From positions 16,324,509 through 16,388,508 of the forward strand of contig JADWOT020000003.1 in assembly GCA_036345935.2 (NCBI GenBank): DNA of 64,000 nucleotides. Direction: 5' to 3'. The notes beneath the pieces were generated by a model, which did not search any database, had not been told where the DNA came from, and worked only from the letters and a program-made list of their open reading frames with translations. The position numbers and the translations under genes are program-made. This document shows positions 1-13,409 of the stretch, one piece after another; positions within the stretch are counted from its first letter, which is position 1; each line of letters begins with the position of its first letter. The stretch is from Taenia hydatigena. Taxonomy: Eukaryota > Platyhelminthes > Cestoda > Cyclophyllidea > Taeniidae.

Positions 1-1232
1 ACCGTGCCAGATTCTGATTATTATAGCCACTTAGAGTTCTGTGTAGCCAATAGCCCATAATAGCTGAGGATATTATGATTGCTTGGTAGAACAACAAATG
101 GTTATCTAAACCACGCCGACATCTCCTGTTGTGACAGAAAACAAAACAAAATGATTGCTCACCACATTTCCTTTCCCACAGAAAGTGGCCTAAGCGGACA
201 ACGGAATTTGGGAGACTCAATGCAAAGTACCTAATCTCCCATTAAATGGTGACGTCAGTAGGATATTTCCGGCAGTTATTAAGAATCAAATCATTTTGAC
301 GTGAAAAAACGTAATAGCATGTGCTAAATGTATTGCGCGTTTGTCTGCCTGATTTTCTTAACTCCAATCCTAGAGATTTTTGATCTTGCTATTATAAAAT
401 GAAAAAATAGCACACCTTAAGCATAATTTCCAAGTTTCTTCGATAACTGCCCGTACTATTAGATTTAGACCTGTATTTACACTACCAGGGCGCGAGGATT
501 CTAGGTGTCAAATAAGATCAAGCCTTGGGACCAAAAATTCGCCATTAATTTTAGAAAAAGATCATGGAGAAATTTAAGCCAACCAAAGAAGAGGAAATTA
601 GGCTATGCAAAAACTTTAATTACAGCCACTGACACAATTCTAGCTGAGTAAAAATCCGAGTGAGAGCCTTCCACACCAGTATCAGTTTGTAGAGTGTACA
701 CAATGATTTGGGATAATGGATGTGAGCCACCTTGGAAGAGAAACAGCCCACAATAAAGGTTATCTCTGCCTTTAGAGAAGTAATTAAGGCAGCAAGACAT
801 TTAGCTCTCAAAAACAGAGCCAGTTTTGTACCGAATCGCCTTGACTAAATACGAAGATAATGTCCAACTCCTTCCACACTTTGAGATTCAAAGAGCTCGT
901 ACAAACCTCAATTACCGAGACCTTAAGGCCTCATTGGAATGCGACCAAATTTTCAGCACTACTCCCACGGATTTAAATTGACGTGCGTGGTCTCAAAACG
1001 CAGCAACATCTCAAGTAGTAAATAGGACTAGGATTGAAGATGTAATCTTATAAACTAGGTGAAAAAGCTTAGGGGAACCTATGACCTCAGCATTATTCAT
1101 TGCAGGAAATCTCAATGCAAAGTGCTGGTGGTATATGGGCGTTTCCATCTTCATGGCTAGCTCCTGAACACCGTTGAATGTCAAACTCCCCCTCATTCCC
1201 TCCTGATTGGACGGTATCAAGCGCGAACGTAC
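1..1232. other. Unassigned sequence at left edge
   Basis: AT-rich sequence, A-richer than T-rich on the plus strand as in the introns of the minus-strand genes here. I see no convincing exon, RNA gene or repeat in it. It may be intron of a minus-strand gene whose exon could be the neighbouring 1233-1364 stretch. Confidence 0.4.
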
Positions 1233-1364
1233 CTTGCGTGCGCTGACATACATTGGGATCAAGGTCGATAATATACTCCAGATACGCGAGACCGAGAACC
1301 GCCATGTCTCTGGCATCGTCCAGTATCCAGTGCGTCTGCCACCACGTGCATACACATCGTCCCT
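1233..1364 (-). CDS. Possible internal exon of an unrecognised gene
   Basis: A minus-strand stretch is noticeably more GC-rich than its flanks. It is bounded by an AG acceptor (after GAGTAG) on the right and a GTACGT donor on the left. The open frame reads through Trp-Trp-Gln, then DDARDMAVLGLAYLEYIIDL and a Cys-Gln-Arg-Thr-Gln end. I do not recognise the family. The polypyrimidine tract is weak and the other two frames are also open, so this could be chance. It lies about 630 bp downstream of the RABIF stop codon and would belong to a separate minus-strand gene extending off the left edge. Confidence 0.25.
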
Positions 1365-1989
1365 CTACTCATACACGTTGGCAAATAAAGACATGCTTTA
1401 GAGCGTTTAATGATAAATCGGCTCTTAAATGAACATTTTTCAGCAGTCAACAAATCGGAACTGCTAGCAAACTGAAGTCTACATGAAAATGCAAGACAAC
1501 GCAAGGACAACCCCCTCAAATAATGGCACTTCTCTGCGTTAAAACCTCCATAAAGAGAACGAGACCGGTGGTTCAATTTAGATTTTAACTACTTCAGGCT
1601 AATAACGACGTCTGCAGAAAAAAGGACAGACACTCGACTTCGACCATCAAGTAAGGTGGAAAATGAACTAAAAAACCTTTTGAATGAAAACAAGCGTTTA
1701 TCATGAACGACCGGAATTAGTACAGGATGCAAAGAGAACACATTTAACAAGGGATGGTGGAGACAATTGAGTCCTCCTTCGACGCTTAAGGTTATGGAGA
1801 AACGGTTTCTAGTAGCCGCCTACTGTGATCAAAACAACCCAAACTAAATAACGGCGTATTTATCGATGATTTCGGCAAAAATCAACATGAACACCACAAT
1901 TAATGCAAAATTTCCAAACTTCGACAGAGCTCCGATCAAAGAGACAAAAAGATCAAATTATCATCAATCTTATTAATCACGATAAGCGT
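1365..1989. other. Downstream flank of RABIF
   Basis: About 625 bp between the RABIF stop codon and the possible exon to the left. It should hold the RABIF 3' untranslated region. I see no canonical AATAAA on the minus strand; GATAAA near 1860 is the nearest variant. Nothing else is recognisable. Confidence 0.4.
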
Positions 1990-2271
1990 CTAGCCGGACA
2001 ATGGAACAGCATCGCGGGTTCGAACACGGGAGACGGCGATGTGGAAGAGCGGTTGACCACCAGCCGCCGAGTGAGTGTCGTGGTAGCCCAGTGGACCGAT
2101 TTCACAGTCTGCGCAAATGAGGTACTTAATGCCCTCTACGGTGTTGCAAAAGCCGACATTCTCGAAATCCGTCATCCTTTCCACCGTCCAAAAGTGGGAC
2201 TCTGTCTTTCGAGGGAACGCATCACTGTTTTGTTGAAGCTCCGACTTCTTGGCGATGATAGGAAGGGAGAA
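1990..2271 (-). CDS. RABIF: RABIF exon 2 (terminal)
   Basis: Ninety-three codons plus TAG. It begins after CCTTTCTAG with FSLPIIAKKSEL, continues through HFWTVERMTDFENVGF and carries the CADC zinc pair. The C-terminus (RTRDAVPLSG) extends a few residues past the usual family end. A plus-strand open frame at 1903-2355 is only its antisense shadow. Confidence 0.92.
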   Translation of the reverse strand, partial: FSLPIIAKKSELQQNSDAFPRKTESHFWTVERMTDFENVGFCNTVEGIKYLICADCEIGPLGYHDTHSAAGGQPLFHIAVSRVRTRDAVPLSG

Positions 2272-5200
2272 CTAGAAAGGAAAGAAACATCCCTTATGCC
2301 GCCTGATCACGATACTTCGGATTCGGCGAAGGACTCTTTGATTTTACCCCATTGAAATAAACACTGACGACCAAAAGGCGACAATGGAAAAGAAGAAAAC
2401 GAAGAAAAAAGAATCAGCTCTAAGGATTCTTGACGCTTCTCAACTGAAGCAATCTGGATAATACGGGAGAACGTTCGGAAAGCATTCATTAAATATGATA
2501 GAAAAGAGTGAACAATATTGCTTCAGCATTTATCGGCCGCTATTTAAATTTCATGGAAAGAAGAGGATGCGCATTAGACTCCCTTTGAAATTAATTGCCT
2601 GAAATGAATAACAAGGGTGCAAGAACGAGGAAAGAGAAAGGATTACACTCGATGTATCCCTGACACTAATACGGCGGGAAGCATTTGCTTCAATCTCATT
2701 CCTAGTTTCAGCTATCAACTCATTGAAATGTATCTGTAATGAATTCCCGACCAAAATCAAAGGCTCGCGTAAAGTTTTAGGAGGGAACTAAAAACATGTT
2801 AACACTAATCCAGCAATCACAGAGGTACTGGTAATTAAAGGAAAATTTACCTACGATAGTCGCTTTTGGGTCCTTTCGATAGGCTTATAAAAGGGGACCA
2901 AAAAAGTGAAAACACTGTCCTGTGGAACTATTGGGGCTACTGACTTTCCGTGAAATGTGAGGCGTTTATGGCCCAACAATTTAGAGGCCCCAAGGGATAA
3001 CTATCCACGAGTAAATGTCGACAACTGCATAGAAAAATCATTTATTAGAGAATGGATAGGATCTGAAAGCCGCGTAAGAATTCCCAATTATGTCACGCCA
3101 TTTACTTCCACAGCGAAAACACAACGCAAAGCTAACATCTATAGAAAAGCCTTAAATTGTTCGAATTTTATTGCTGGTTAAGCCTATTGGTGAAGAGAAG
3201 ACCTGAAATAAGAGACGCCCTCCTTGTAGAGACTTGTAAAGCAGATGCATGTGTTAAAAAGCACAGATTAAATGCATCAACGTACCGGTGGAGTATCATC
3301 TGATGTGCCCTTATTCTGAGCCTTTATGTTAGCTAATAATGTGGGTTGAATCTTGTAGAAATGACAAAGTTGTATAGCCTTGGAACAAGTGATATCCGAC
3401 ACCAGGAATTATCGCTCAAAACTTAAACAATGTGAATTCAAAGTGCATCAGATAGACCTCTTGTTCATTGCGCAAAAACTTAAGCATTGCCTATCGCAAT
3501 TGATTCTAACAACCCAACATTAACGCGGAGCCAACTTTCAGCAAAACTATTTTAATGATAATGATTTAACAACTCATCCGCATCCATATCAAGCAAACTA
3601 ATCCCACTCGCATGGCACCCATTAACAGATAGCGGCAAGTCTCAAAGTCCACCAATTTGTCGTCCATCACTTTTTTGCCTAAAAAAGCGCTGTTGGAGAT
3701 AATATTTTACTCAGTGATTGATTACCTGACTTATGACGAGAAATGGCTGATGTACTCATCCCCACATCCGCTAAGTTAACAAATATACCAATAATTATCC
3801 CAAATGACCCAAGCACTACCGTCCACTCCACGCTTCTGAGACAAGTATCACCTCATCGCCACAAGGCTATCCATGCTGTATTCGCGTGGGCGCAGTGAAC
3901 CAGACGTAATGGTCCACCGAGAAATATTTTATCACTGAAAACTAGATGAAAAATATAATTGAGATCCGTCCACCCAAAGATACGTAAGGGAAATTGCCCC
4001 AGAAACCATTTGAAGCAGTCAATTAATCGGAGTCAAGTCACAGCATTATGAAACGACGTAAGACCCCACGCCACTGCAAAAGCTTTCTGTGTAGATATTT
4101 GCACTTTAATTTGAGAGAGAGGGAGGCACTACCTAATTCTTACCCTCCGCATTTCTTTGATTACATTCCTCCAAGTAATGACTATCACCTCTTCATGGCA
4201 TTACAGATTCGCATGTGAAGTGGACAGTTATGCCTAGTCTTCTTTTTATAGGACAAGCTACTATGTAAAAGTAAGATTCGCAGACCTATGGCCCGTTAAT
4301 GCCGGGGATCTACCATCGCAAAGCTCGTAACTAACAGGTATACAAGTGTCTTCAAAGCGGTAGCATAATTCAAATGACTCACTGCCAAGTGCCTAAAGGC
4401 GCCATGACCGTGTGGACTGTGCTTTGGGCCATCAGTGAACGCTTTTAGATTAGTTTCACGTATCCATTCGTATGAGGCTTCATAATTACATGTTACGTAC
4501 GTGCACTACCACCGCCATCTGCTGGCCTAATCAACGACGAGGGGAAGAAAGACTCGCCACTTGATGATGCGTGTAGTATCACCATGGCAACATCCCTTTT
4601 ATAGCAGACTTGTAAAACAAAAAAATGCCTGCTTAATTTGAATCCTTACTCCTGACTAATCCCACCGGAACAACATTCTTTCAGTACCCCAATCTTAGAA
4701 GGGGTATCCCAACTGCTTCTTAAATAAAAAAATAAGGCAAATTCCCTTAACAAGAAAGCCCACCCCACAATTTTTATTGTTTTTTTCAAAACGACCCGCA
4801 AAAATAAACAGCCATTTTCATGCACTTTACTTCCACATTTTAAATCATAAAAGTAATTATGGAAGGCAAAGACAGGCGGTGGAGAGGGGCTAAACGAACT
4901 CTAAGTTCTTCCTATTTATGCGTTGGCAGGATAGATAGGAACAGATGGGAGACAAATTAGTTGGTTCAACTAGCCTGCACGTTTGTAATGGGTGAAATGA
5001 CCACAAGACCAGTAGACGGCCAGGAAAATTAGGAGACGCAGGAATTTCGCTTACTTAGCAAGCCGATCATTACTTTGTCTATGAGTGGTACCTCTAGCTT
5101 AAAAGAGCTGAGATTACTAAATCAACAAAGTAATATTCGACAACGCATCACGAGCAGTTGAAATTCGAGAATATAGGTAGACGGATTTCTGTTAATGGAA

Positions 5201-8200
5201 ACAAGACATTCTTAAATGAGTTACTCTGCATGCTTACAAAAGGTAGTTTTCAAAGCCCTACACCCTACTAAGTTTACAGAAGTAGCCCTGAGATGGCGTT
5301 TGTGAAAGAGAAGCAACAATTTTTTTCCTTTTCCAAAGAACCTCCCAAAGTCCACACTAGAGTAAATTGGGTGGCTGTAAAAGAAGGAAGTTAATTATTG
5401 GGAACGTTTAAATTTGTGAAGATTCACGAGATCAAAATTGCCTCAACCTCTGACAATTACTCTTAGCCTCAATATTTGTATCATAGGCAGTAGCGAATGC
5501 TTATATCAAACTATTCTCAATCACTCATAAAAAGTTGCTTACGCTGTCTGGGAAAAAAGGCAGACGATAAACAACAATGCAAAAACCCAGTAAAAAAAGA
5601 GGAATGAAGTCGAGGCAAAGTTTTGAAAAGCTACCAAATATTGGGCGGTTTGTTTTCTTTCTTGGTTCTTAATCAGTATTTCTACGAAGAGACCGGCATA
5701 ATATAGCTTGGTTGCATAACCCCGCTCAGCAATCCGTACCCACAGAACGAAAACTATTTCCAGCTTAGCGTCACTATACCTTGACGAAGGATTCATAGAG
5801 CCACCTGCCCCATGACACCAACTATAGACTTCTTAACCTGCAAACTCAACCAATTTACATTCCCCTAGCCATTATAAGTCACAATTCACGAATAAGCGTG
5901 CAAAGGTAATCAGTTGGGCGATAGAAAGTGCACTTTGAGGGCTAAATGAATTACCTTACATGTTGCAAGATTCTTTCTGTTTTCGGTTCAGCTATGAAGC
6001 AACCCAGACAATGATTGCCCTCGCCTTCTCTCAATGAAAAGCTGTCAAAAATGTTGTTCTTAAGGATGGCTCCTAGTAGCAGCAGCTATTTCGTCCAAAA
6101 CAGATCAGTAATAAAGATGTTTACGCATTATGAAAGCATTTATCCCCAGTGTGGCTCCGCTCAAATAGCCAATACTTCTAATTAGATTGATAGTTGAACG
6201 CTAATTACGCATTTCTCTTTGTGTGTACATTCACATGAAATTGGAAATTTGGAGGAAAAGTAAGCATATAATATTCAGAACGCAAGAGTTATGTAAATGC
6301 GTAACCAGCAAAGTGCTGGAAAAGTTCAAATGCAACCACTCCGCACCCCTTAAGATCGCAATCTAATAGGCTAAACAATGGTGGCCCCATGGAGCTAGAT
6401 CAAAGCTGTAAGAAATCGTTTGACAAGAAATGCATTTCATTATACAGAAAGCTTAAAAACAACTTCGTAGTTGGAATCATTCTAAATGCCAGGGTTGAGA
6501 ACGCTCTTGTTTATTCTTCCAACAGGAGGAGGGTGTGATGTAAGAGCAGAATTAAGAATAATCAGTTTGGCCTTACCTATCCAGGAAATCCTCCCAAAAC
6601 ATTATTTACCACCGCCTCGATAAAGTTAACCTTTGACGTTTCTAAGTATCTGCACCGTGATGCACTGATTCTGCGATTGAACGAATATCCGAAAGAAAAA
6701 AGATCCAGGTCTCGTCCGCAATCTCGTATAAAGTACAAATAAAAGTCACAAAAGCTTTGTTTATTAACGAAGTGCTGACATGATATAGGAGGACAGGAAA
6801 CACTCAAGAGGCAAAAAATATCGTTTCCAAGGTTTGTTTCCTCCCGCCACTAAGAAATTACGTACACTGTGGGATGTTATGTGACTGTGGAGGGTATTAT
6901 CAGTGATATCACAGCAACTCGGTTAGAGAGCCACTAAAAAGGGTTTGACAATCTGGGGGGCGACGCATGAAAAGGAAGATTGGAATGTAATAATGGCCGG
7001 ATAACTGAATGATAAACAACAGTATTTCATCGTTTGGAAATATTTACAATGATATTTGTTGTTAGAATAACCGTGCATTCAGCAAATCTGATTCGGCATG
7101 AATCACCAGTTTGACTTGTCACGAAACATATCGGTCGGAGTAGAAAACAAAATACACAGGAAATTCCACCGAAATTTAAAAAGGAAAGATAAGAATAACG
7201 ACATAATAAGAACGCTGCAAACACTACACTTTACATTCGGAGGCGCTAAACCAACTCCCGACTTTTGGGCTTTTCTTGCATATCAAGATACTAAATAAAA
7301 ATCACTAAGATTTCAATTGATCTCACCGTCAGAATCAACAAAATGCTGAATTCAGACTAAATGCTTATCTTACTGGGTCGCAAATGAGCTCTCTGATAGA
7401 ACTTTTAAGCGCTGGAATTCCAAATTATAAGGGCTCGTTGAGGAAGCAGAGTAACATGCCATCTCTCCCATTATGATCTGTGTATTGGTAACTTAGGACA
7501 CGATTAGAAATGCAAAAAAATCAAACTGTTTGTACTATTCATACATAGTTTCAAAGAAAAACTCAAAGCCTGTTATTCCCAGCTACGTATTAAATAGAAA
7601 AAAGAAGACAACGGACCCGTTTCCCCCTGTTTGAATATAGTGCATTTCAGACGAACCGTTTGCAAGTATGCATAGGAGTTTCACAGCTTACAGGAAGTAG
7701 CGTTACACCTCACTTACCGACGTTTCTAAGATTGACAATGGGCCGCATTACAACGCACTGTGGCTCACACGTCAATCCTGTACAAAATTTATCACATTTA
7801 AGTCATATGCAGTGCTCTAATAGGCACATCAATCTTCAGGAGACTAATTTCTAGCGTTACTTTGGCTGCATTTTCAGATTAAGATCTGTAAAAAAAATAT
7901 GGTGGCAAATTCCTTAAGTAAACTTGAACGAGGTGGGTGGCGCAATTATACCCATCTTACAATGGAATTCTGCATCCGGTGAAATAATGTCATCCAAGTT
8001 GCCTTGTCCGTCAATCAAGGTTACTTTAACGCCTAGATGCCAACATATGCTTTGTGTCGAAAATAAGTCATATGCCCCTCAATTTTGAATTTAGATCGCT
8101 GATAGCATTGAAATCAACTCATTTTTACGAAGAGGGTGAATGGAGGACGAGACAATCTGACTTCCACGCATTTGCGATGCCCTTTCAGTTTTCGAGTTAA

Positions 8201-11200
8201 AAAGTTCCCAACCACTGAGTGCTTAAAAGTGGAAGTGATCTTTGCCTTCAAGTAGTGTTAGGAACCACACTATGAGTCTGCTTTATGGGACTCATTTTAA
8301 ACCTGGAAAAATATTGACGCTTTGCTTTCTGTGAGTGGAGAAAGTTTGGGAGTTCTGAGAAGCTTCTTACTGAAATTCAATGCTCGTACAACCAAGAGCG
8401 CAAACTTGGAAGCAACACTTCCACAGTAGTCCTTGTCCAAACATGAAATATGATTGTCAAACCCTATACCAAAAAGTTACCGCTTATATTTGGTTTCCTA
8501 ACATTTCCGACTTAAACTCTTCAGACTTTCATTCTTGCAGCATCACTACCGCGACTACCAAAAGGGCATTGAGGGCTATTAATATCCACCTTGAAGGGCA
8601 TTATGATCCAAACGAATAACGTGGACTATGAAGTCCTCTTCAAAGCCCGTTGAGGCAGACGGCGATTGCACTGTTTATGATGAGGAAAATTAACGCAATC
8701 TTCATCGACATTCGCTGCCTTCCGCTCGATTCATGGACCAGCAACTATTGTAAACCCAGCAAATCGACTACTTAAGCGGGAATCAGAATAAAATCTCATC
8801 TGTACTACTTTCCGTTGGTAAAAGATGACGGGAGAATGGGAAAAAGCATCTGCCAAAGCTATCCTCGTGCAGTCAAGACGTGGAACGTACAAAACTTGGT
8901 GGATTGGGGTTGATTCAAAAACGAAACCGTCAAGCCTGTAATCAAGCGCCCCACAAACGCAGATAGAGCTGATAAGACCACCAGAAGAGTGTGATGATTG
9001 ACAGGAAAAATATGCAATCCTTCCCCTCCCCTTCTCACCTTTAAAGTTCATACGAAAAATTTAGAAATCAGGCAATCAAGCAGCCATGATTAACAAGTTC
9101 AAGAGAAAGAGCCAGGTTTTACTTTCACCTCATCTCATACTCCTCAAAAAACCAACAACACCTTGTAAAAATCGAGATGTACATTATTAAAAAATTGCAT
9201 CTTCTCCAGTTAATGGTCAAGCACTAGATTCTTACATCTCCTTTCAACCATGACCCTGTGGCTTTCCAGCCAAAACAGCCGAATCTCTCTTTCAAGCACT
9301 GGAACTGTATTTCTGCTTTTAATCAAATTGGCAGCGCATAAGTTGCGGCCATCATTTCCGATGCAGAGAAAAATGGATATAATTAGATATAAAGTGGGAA
9401 GAGCACGACTCGAGGACATAAACTCGATTGCCTTACATTGAGCCATCATGCTAAAATAATTAAGCACATCGTACCGAAAAACAAACCGCCCAACTGATGT
9501 CACTCGAAAACAGTTGAAAGTCAACTTGATAGATTTGATACCAGAAAAAAAAACCAAAGTATGCACCGACAACGCTCGTGATTGGTAAATTTTAGGCTTA
9601 AGGGCGCAATAAAGGACGGTTCTTTAGACTTTGACCGGCATTCCTTCTCAAGTCAACCTTTCATTGTCTATATTTTACTTGCTTTTCCAAGATTCTAACA
9701 AACCTGCACAGTTAATTGCTATGCGTGATTGTATATGCAGGCCTCATGCTTTAATAAAACCTGTTCAAAGGGAAATTACATGTAAATCGGACACTGAGCA
9801 GATTCCGAAACCTGTTGAATCAGGGATGATCCATTTGGAGAGATACCTTTTCTGTTTTTTTCAAAACTTGCGTATCCAAAACCACCCAAAAATATCACAG
9901 ATTTACCTTTATTAATAAACAGAAGCTAGACTTAGCGCAAAATTAAAGCATCACCTACATTTTCTTATCACAAAATTTTAGATTCCAGAAAAAAGCTAAG
10001 ATCTTACTACACAGCCAAAGTAAGATATTATACAAGGAAATTCAACCTTTTGAGAAGTTAATCCTAGAATGCGATTAAAACGCACAGTCGAAATTAAGCA
10101 CAGATGTCAATAAAACGGCAATTTTCAAATTATTATTTTAAGACGGTGATTGCCTAAGCTGGTACGGGCAAGGAACCCTAGTTGCCAGAAAAGCTTACTT
10201 TTAGCCATCAAGTAGGTGCAAACTGGAAAGGGGGATCTTATTCTTCAATATGCTTTAACGCATCCTTACTCGTTAAGTGACTTTCAGAAATTTATGCATC
10301 GCATGAAACAATCAAAACAATAGTAGGGGCTGCCATTTTTTGAGCACCTCAATAACAAATACGAAAGGACAGAAAGACAACTCTTTTCCAGAGTTTGCTG
10401 CTTTGTTTTTACCAGCAGCAATTGCTCTTTAGCTTTGCATCGCTTTCAATTCACCCGAAAGCAAAAGCTTCGCCGCATTGGAATAAACTGGTGAGTGGAA
10501 TTTCCTTTAACCAAACAAAGGTAGTAGGAAATTATTGGATATACTAACAGGTCCTCTGTGCATTAATAAGCTAGTTTGGAATTTCGTCCCACCACCTCAG
10601 GAATTGGGACTCTAGAATGCAGCATCTGATGCGAAATGGATGCTTCCTCGTTCAGAAGTGACTAACACTATTTATGCTGTTGGCATAGACGCCTCGCATC
10701 CAGCCAAATTAGACCAAAATATTCACATAGGGGTTATCGTTAGTGCAAATAGGTTGGAAAAGCTTGGAAGGACAGTTGAATTTAAATAACAATCGACTTA
10801 CGAATCCCAAGATGTGCAGAATCAAAAAGTTGTACAAGACTTGATAACATCCGTGAAGTCTCATTGAACTTGCCAAATAAGCAATAATAAATGGGAAAGA
10901 TTGAAACAGATATCTCAACTCCAAGAATATTCTCTCGTCTGAATAAAATTCATCTATCTTCTGAGACAGCATCTGCAGAATTTGACACGCACGAAAGAGA
11001 TGCTCGGATAGTTGACATTATTATTCGTAAAGATGTTTCCTTACTGCGCAAGGAAGATCTCAAAAGACAATAAAGATGGAGACGGCAGGTAATTTTTTAG
11101 CAACCACAGCAACTCCCAGTAATTGCGGTCATATAAAATATGAATTTACATAGAGTACTTCGAGAGAGCAGTCACAGTCTTACAACAGGAATAGCAGAGA

Positions 11201-12183
11201 CCTTTGCCAACTAATCAATGTAGTTATAACGAAAAATTAATACTGGTTTTCTGCAGCCAATAATGACGACCCATTTAAATAAAGCCCATTAGGACTTACG
11301 ATCTACCCCACTTATTTCTTTTAATTAGCACTGCCCAGTCCTAATTTGCTTCATGAGATGACTCAAAGTGTCAGCGAATCTCGACCATCCCCCATTGCCA
11401 AATGCACTGTGATCCATCTGGCTTTCATCTATCGGGATTGGCATAAGACAAAATGGCTGTTTGGTTGCCTTATTTGAGTAACGCGGGCAATAATTGCAGG
11501 AAAAATACACATTAAAGGGGAAATTACACACAAGAAGTAGTCAGTAATCCATTGATTTGCCCTCTCTTTAGCTATCGCTCTCCCTCAATCCCTCTTGCTC
11601 TTTCGCTATAACTTTTGGGCGTGTGTAGGCGGCGCAATCAGAATAACCGGAAATCTGAAGTGGCCACGTAGTGGTGAAAACGCGGCCGAAGAAAAACACT
11701 GAAAGGTTTCAAAGTTATGCCAACTAACATTCTTTTTAAATGCATTCAGACGTACAATCCTTGCTGGATGAGAAAAAAATTATGTTGCGTGAAAGCTATC
11801 TAATGGGTGGTCCTTATGTTCTGCAAAGTTAGCAACGTAAGCATAGTCTTGATGTTTGCACTTGTAAATTACACAATAGTTGCGAATTGCATAGTGCATT
11901 TTCAATGATCCAATCATATTTAAAACCTCAAAAACAGCACAATTTATAGTGGCAAAACGAAACACTCCGAAGTTAGCCATGAAAATACGATACTTGCTAC
12001 TTAAAAGGATGCAAGTACGCAAAATAGTACTGCAATAAGGGCGTGCAATGGTAAGGGCCGAAAAACGGCTAAATTTTAGTGACTCACCTCATCGTTAGTG
12101 AAAAATGCAGTCCTCTCACGAAAAATGACACATGGGCATCTGGGACAGTAGATGGCTTCGTCGTTCAGCACCTTCCCATTCAT
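1990..12183 (-). CDS. RABIF: RABIF / MSS4 homologue (Rab-interacting factor), complete, two exons
   Basis: MSS4/RABIF is a small cytosolic zinc protein that binds nucleotide-free exocytic Rab GTPases as a chaperone and weak exchange factor. Exon 1 (12183-12088, 32 codons) starts MNGKVLNDEAIYCPRC and gives the first CxxC zinc knuckle. Exon 2 (2271-1990) gives the family signature FENVGFCNTVEGIKYL followed by CADCEIGPLGY, which holds the second CxxC. The donor GAG|GTGAGT and the acceptor TTTCTAG| are both phase 0, and the joined protein of 125 residues matches the usual length of about 123. Across the junction, TNDE then FSLPIIAKK aligns without gaps to the vertebrate protein. The ATG at 12183 was chosen for length; the frame stays open upstream, and a TTTGTAG acceptor-like site just before it may end a 5' UTR intron or mark a trans-splice site. 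The single intron is 9.8 kb, very large for so small a protein. Confidence 0.93.
2272..12087 (-). other. RABIF intron, 9.8 kb
   Basis: AT-rich, A-biased on the plus strand (so T-biased in the transcript). Scattered short open frames in both directions show no family resemblance and no paired splice signals. I see no mobile element inside it. A CTCF-like motif at 4512-4525 is listed separately. Confidence 0.8.
4512..4525 (-). promoter_or_regulatory. CTCF-consensus-like motif
   Basis: The minus strand reads CCAGCAGATGGCGG, which fits the degenerate vertebrate CTCF core CCASYAGRKGGCRS at all 14 positions. It sits in the RABIF intron in a locally GC-richer patch. It could be chance, and whether this lineage has a CTCF protein with that specificity is not known from this sequence. 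Confidence 0.25.
12088..12183 (-). CDS. RABIF: RABIF exon 1
   Basis: Thirty-two codons from ATG to a strong GTGAGT donor, phase 0. It encodes the first zinc-binding CPRC pair and the following strand (FRERTAFFTNDE), equivalent to the CQRC segment of vertebrate MSS4. Confidence 0.9.
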
Positions 12184-13289
12184 TTTCTCATCGCTTTTTC
12201 TACAAACAACGCGTTTTAAAGTGCCGAAAAGAAATTGATCTCGGGAGAACCAAAATAACATGCAGTTAATATGACTTCGTGGCATAAGACACTCATAAGA
12301 GGCCGCAAATTAGTAGATATATACGCATAAAAAGTACGGTCGGCAATGCGAAAAATGCAAATAAATTCAAATTGCTTGTAACTGTACAAGGTTCCAGCAT
12401 TCACAACACGAGCCAGCTACCGAAAAAGGCCACCCACAAATGCGCTAATAACGCATTCATCAAAGCGTTTCTCAAGCCTTGAAGCACTCACAAAAATTTT
12501 TCCCCAAGGTAAGTTACAGGCGGTATCGCGGTAACCAAAACCCATTACAAGATACACACCCAACGCTGTGGTGGAAGGCGGAAATGAAATCTCAAGCGGT
12601 CATCATTTAGATGTAGTCAAATTATACTAAAAAGTTTGATGCAAACTGCCAGCGAAACTGATGCACCCACAGCACAAATTTGTCTGATACTTGCAACACT
12701 CGGATCTAGCTAGGCGTTAAAACATCTATCATATTGTTAAGTTCAACAAATGAATAACGGCAAGGAAAACGTAATGCCTCTGGAGTAAGTACACTAAAAA
12801 CTCAACGGTGAACGTACGTCACATAACCATCCATGTGAAAACGAGCGATGCCAGAACACCCACACAAAGAAAAGTAGTGGCATGATTTGAATCAAGCGCC
12901 TTAAGATTCATTTATCGAATGCATATCTATGCAATAATCAGAACTTTTGGAAAAGATTCAAGTTTATTAAAATGACAAGATGAGCAATGCCGGCCAGGCT
13001 GGGCACATAATATTTGACAATGAAAATGGGTTTTGTATTTATTGTGGAAATACGTACTGGCATGCAAGCGTCACTTGACATTTTTAGGCATTGCCACCAC
13101 CTTGCACTCTTAAAAATTCATTCTCAGCCTTGTAAAGTGGATTTATTTTCTTTAATACATTATCTTCTTGGTTCATGACTAAGTTTGTAGCAACTTATGC
13201 TTATGGATAATACATATGCAAACGGTTGGTCGCTTCTAAACATTTTTATATAAAGCCGAGAAAAGATATGGGGTAGCAAAGTCAAAGCG
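12184..13289. other. RABIF upstream region
   Basis: About 1.1 kb between the RABIF start and the repeat island. It should contain the RABIF promoter and 5' UTR on the minus strand. I cannot single out a TATA box or an initiator with confidence. Confidence 0.4.
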
Positions 13290-13397
13290 TCTGGGGACGA
13301 GGGCGTCTCGGGCTCAGGGGAGCAATTGCGTTGGCTCACGACCAGATTGAAATTGTCCTCTGCCTCTCGCCTACGAAGCCCATGTAAAGAACATAAG
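13290..13397 (+). repeat. Dispersed repeat fragment, copy 1
   Basis: About 108 bp resembling 15250-15338. The shared blocks are ACCAGATTGAAATTGT / ACCAGGTTCAAATTGT and a common end TAAAGAACATAAG. The block GGTTCAAATT loosely resembles a tRNA B-box, so a tRNA-derived SINE relic is possible. TRIM copy 1 begins a few bases beyond it. Confidence 0.5.
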
Positions 13398-13404
13398 CAT
13401 TGCA

Positions 13405-13409
13405 GCGTA
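13405..13409. repeat. Target site duplication (left) of TRIM 1
   Basis: GCGTA immediately before the TG of the first LTR. It is repeated exactly at 14271-14275 after the last CA, the 5-bp duplication expected from an LTR-element integrase. Confidence 0.9.

Noticed and set aside
1903..2355. 150-codon plus-strand open frame
   Set aside because: It is the antisense of RABIF exon 2, whose minus-strand translation has clear family signatures.
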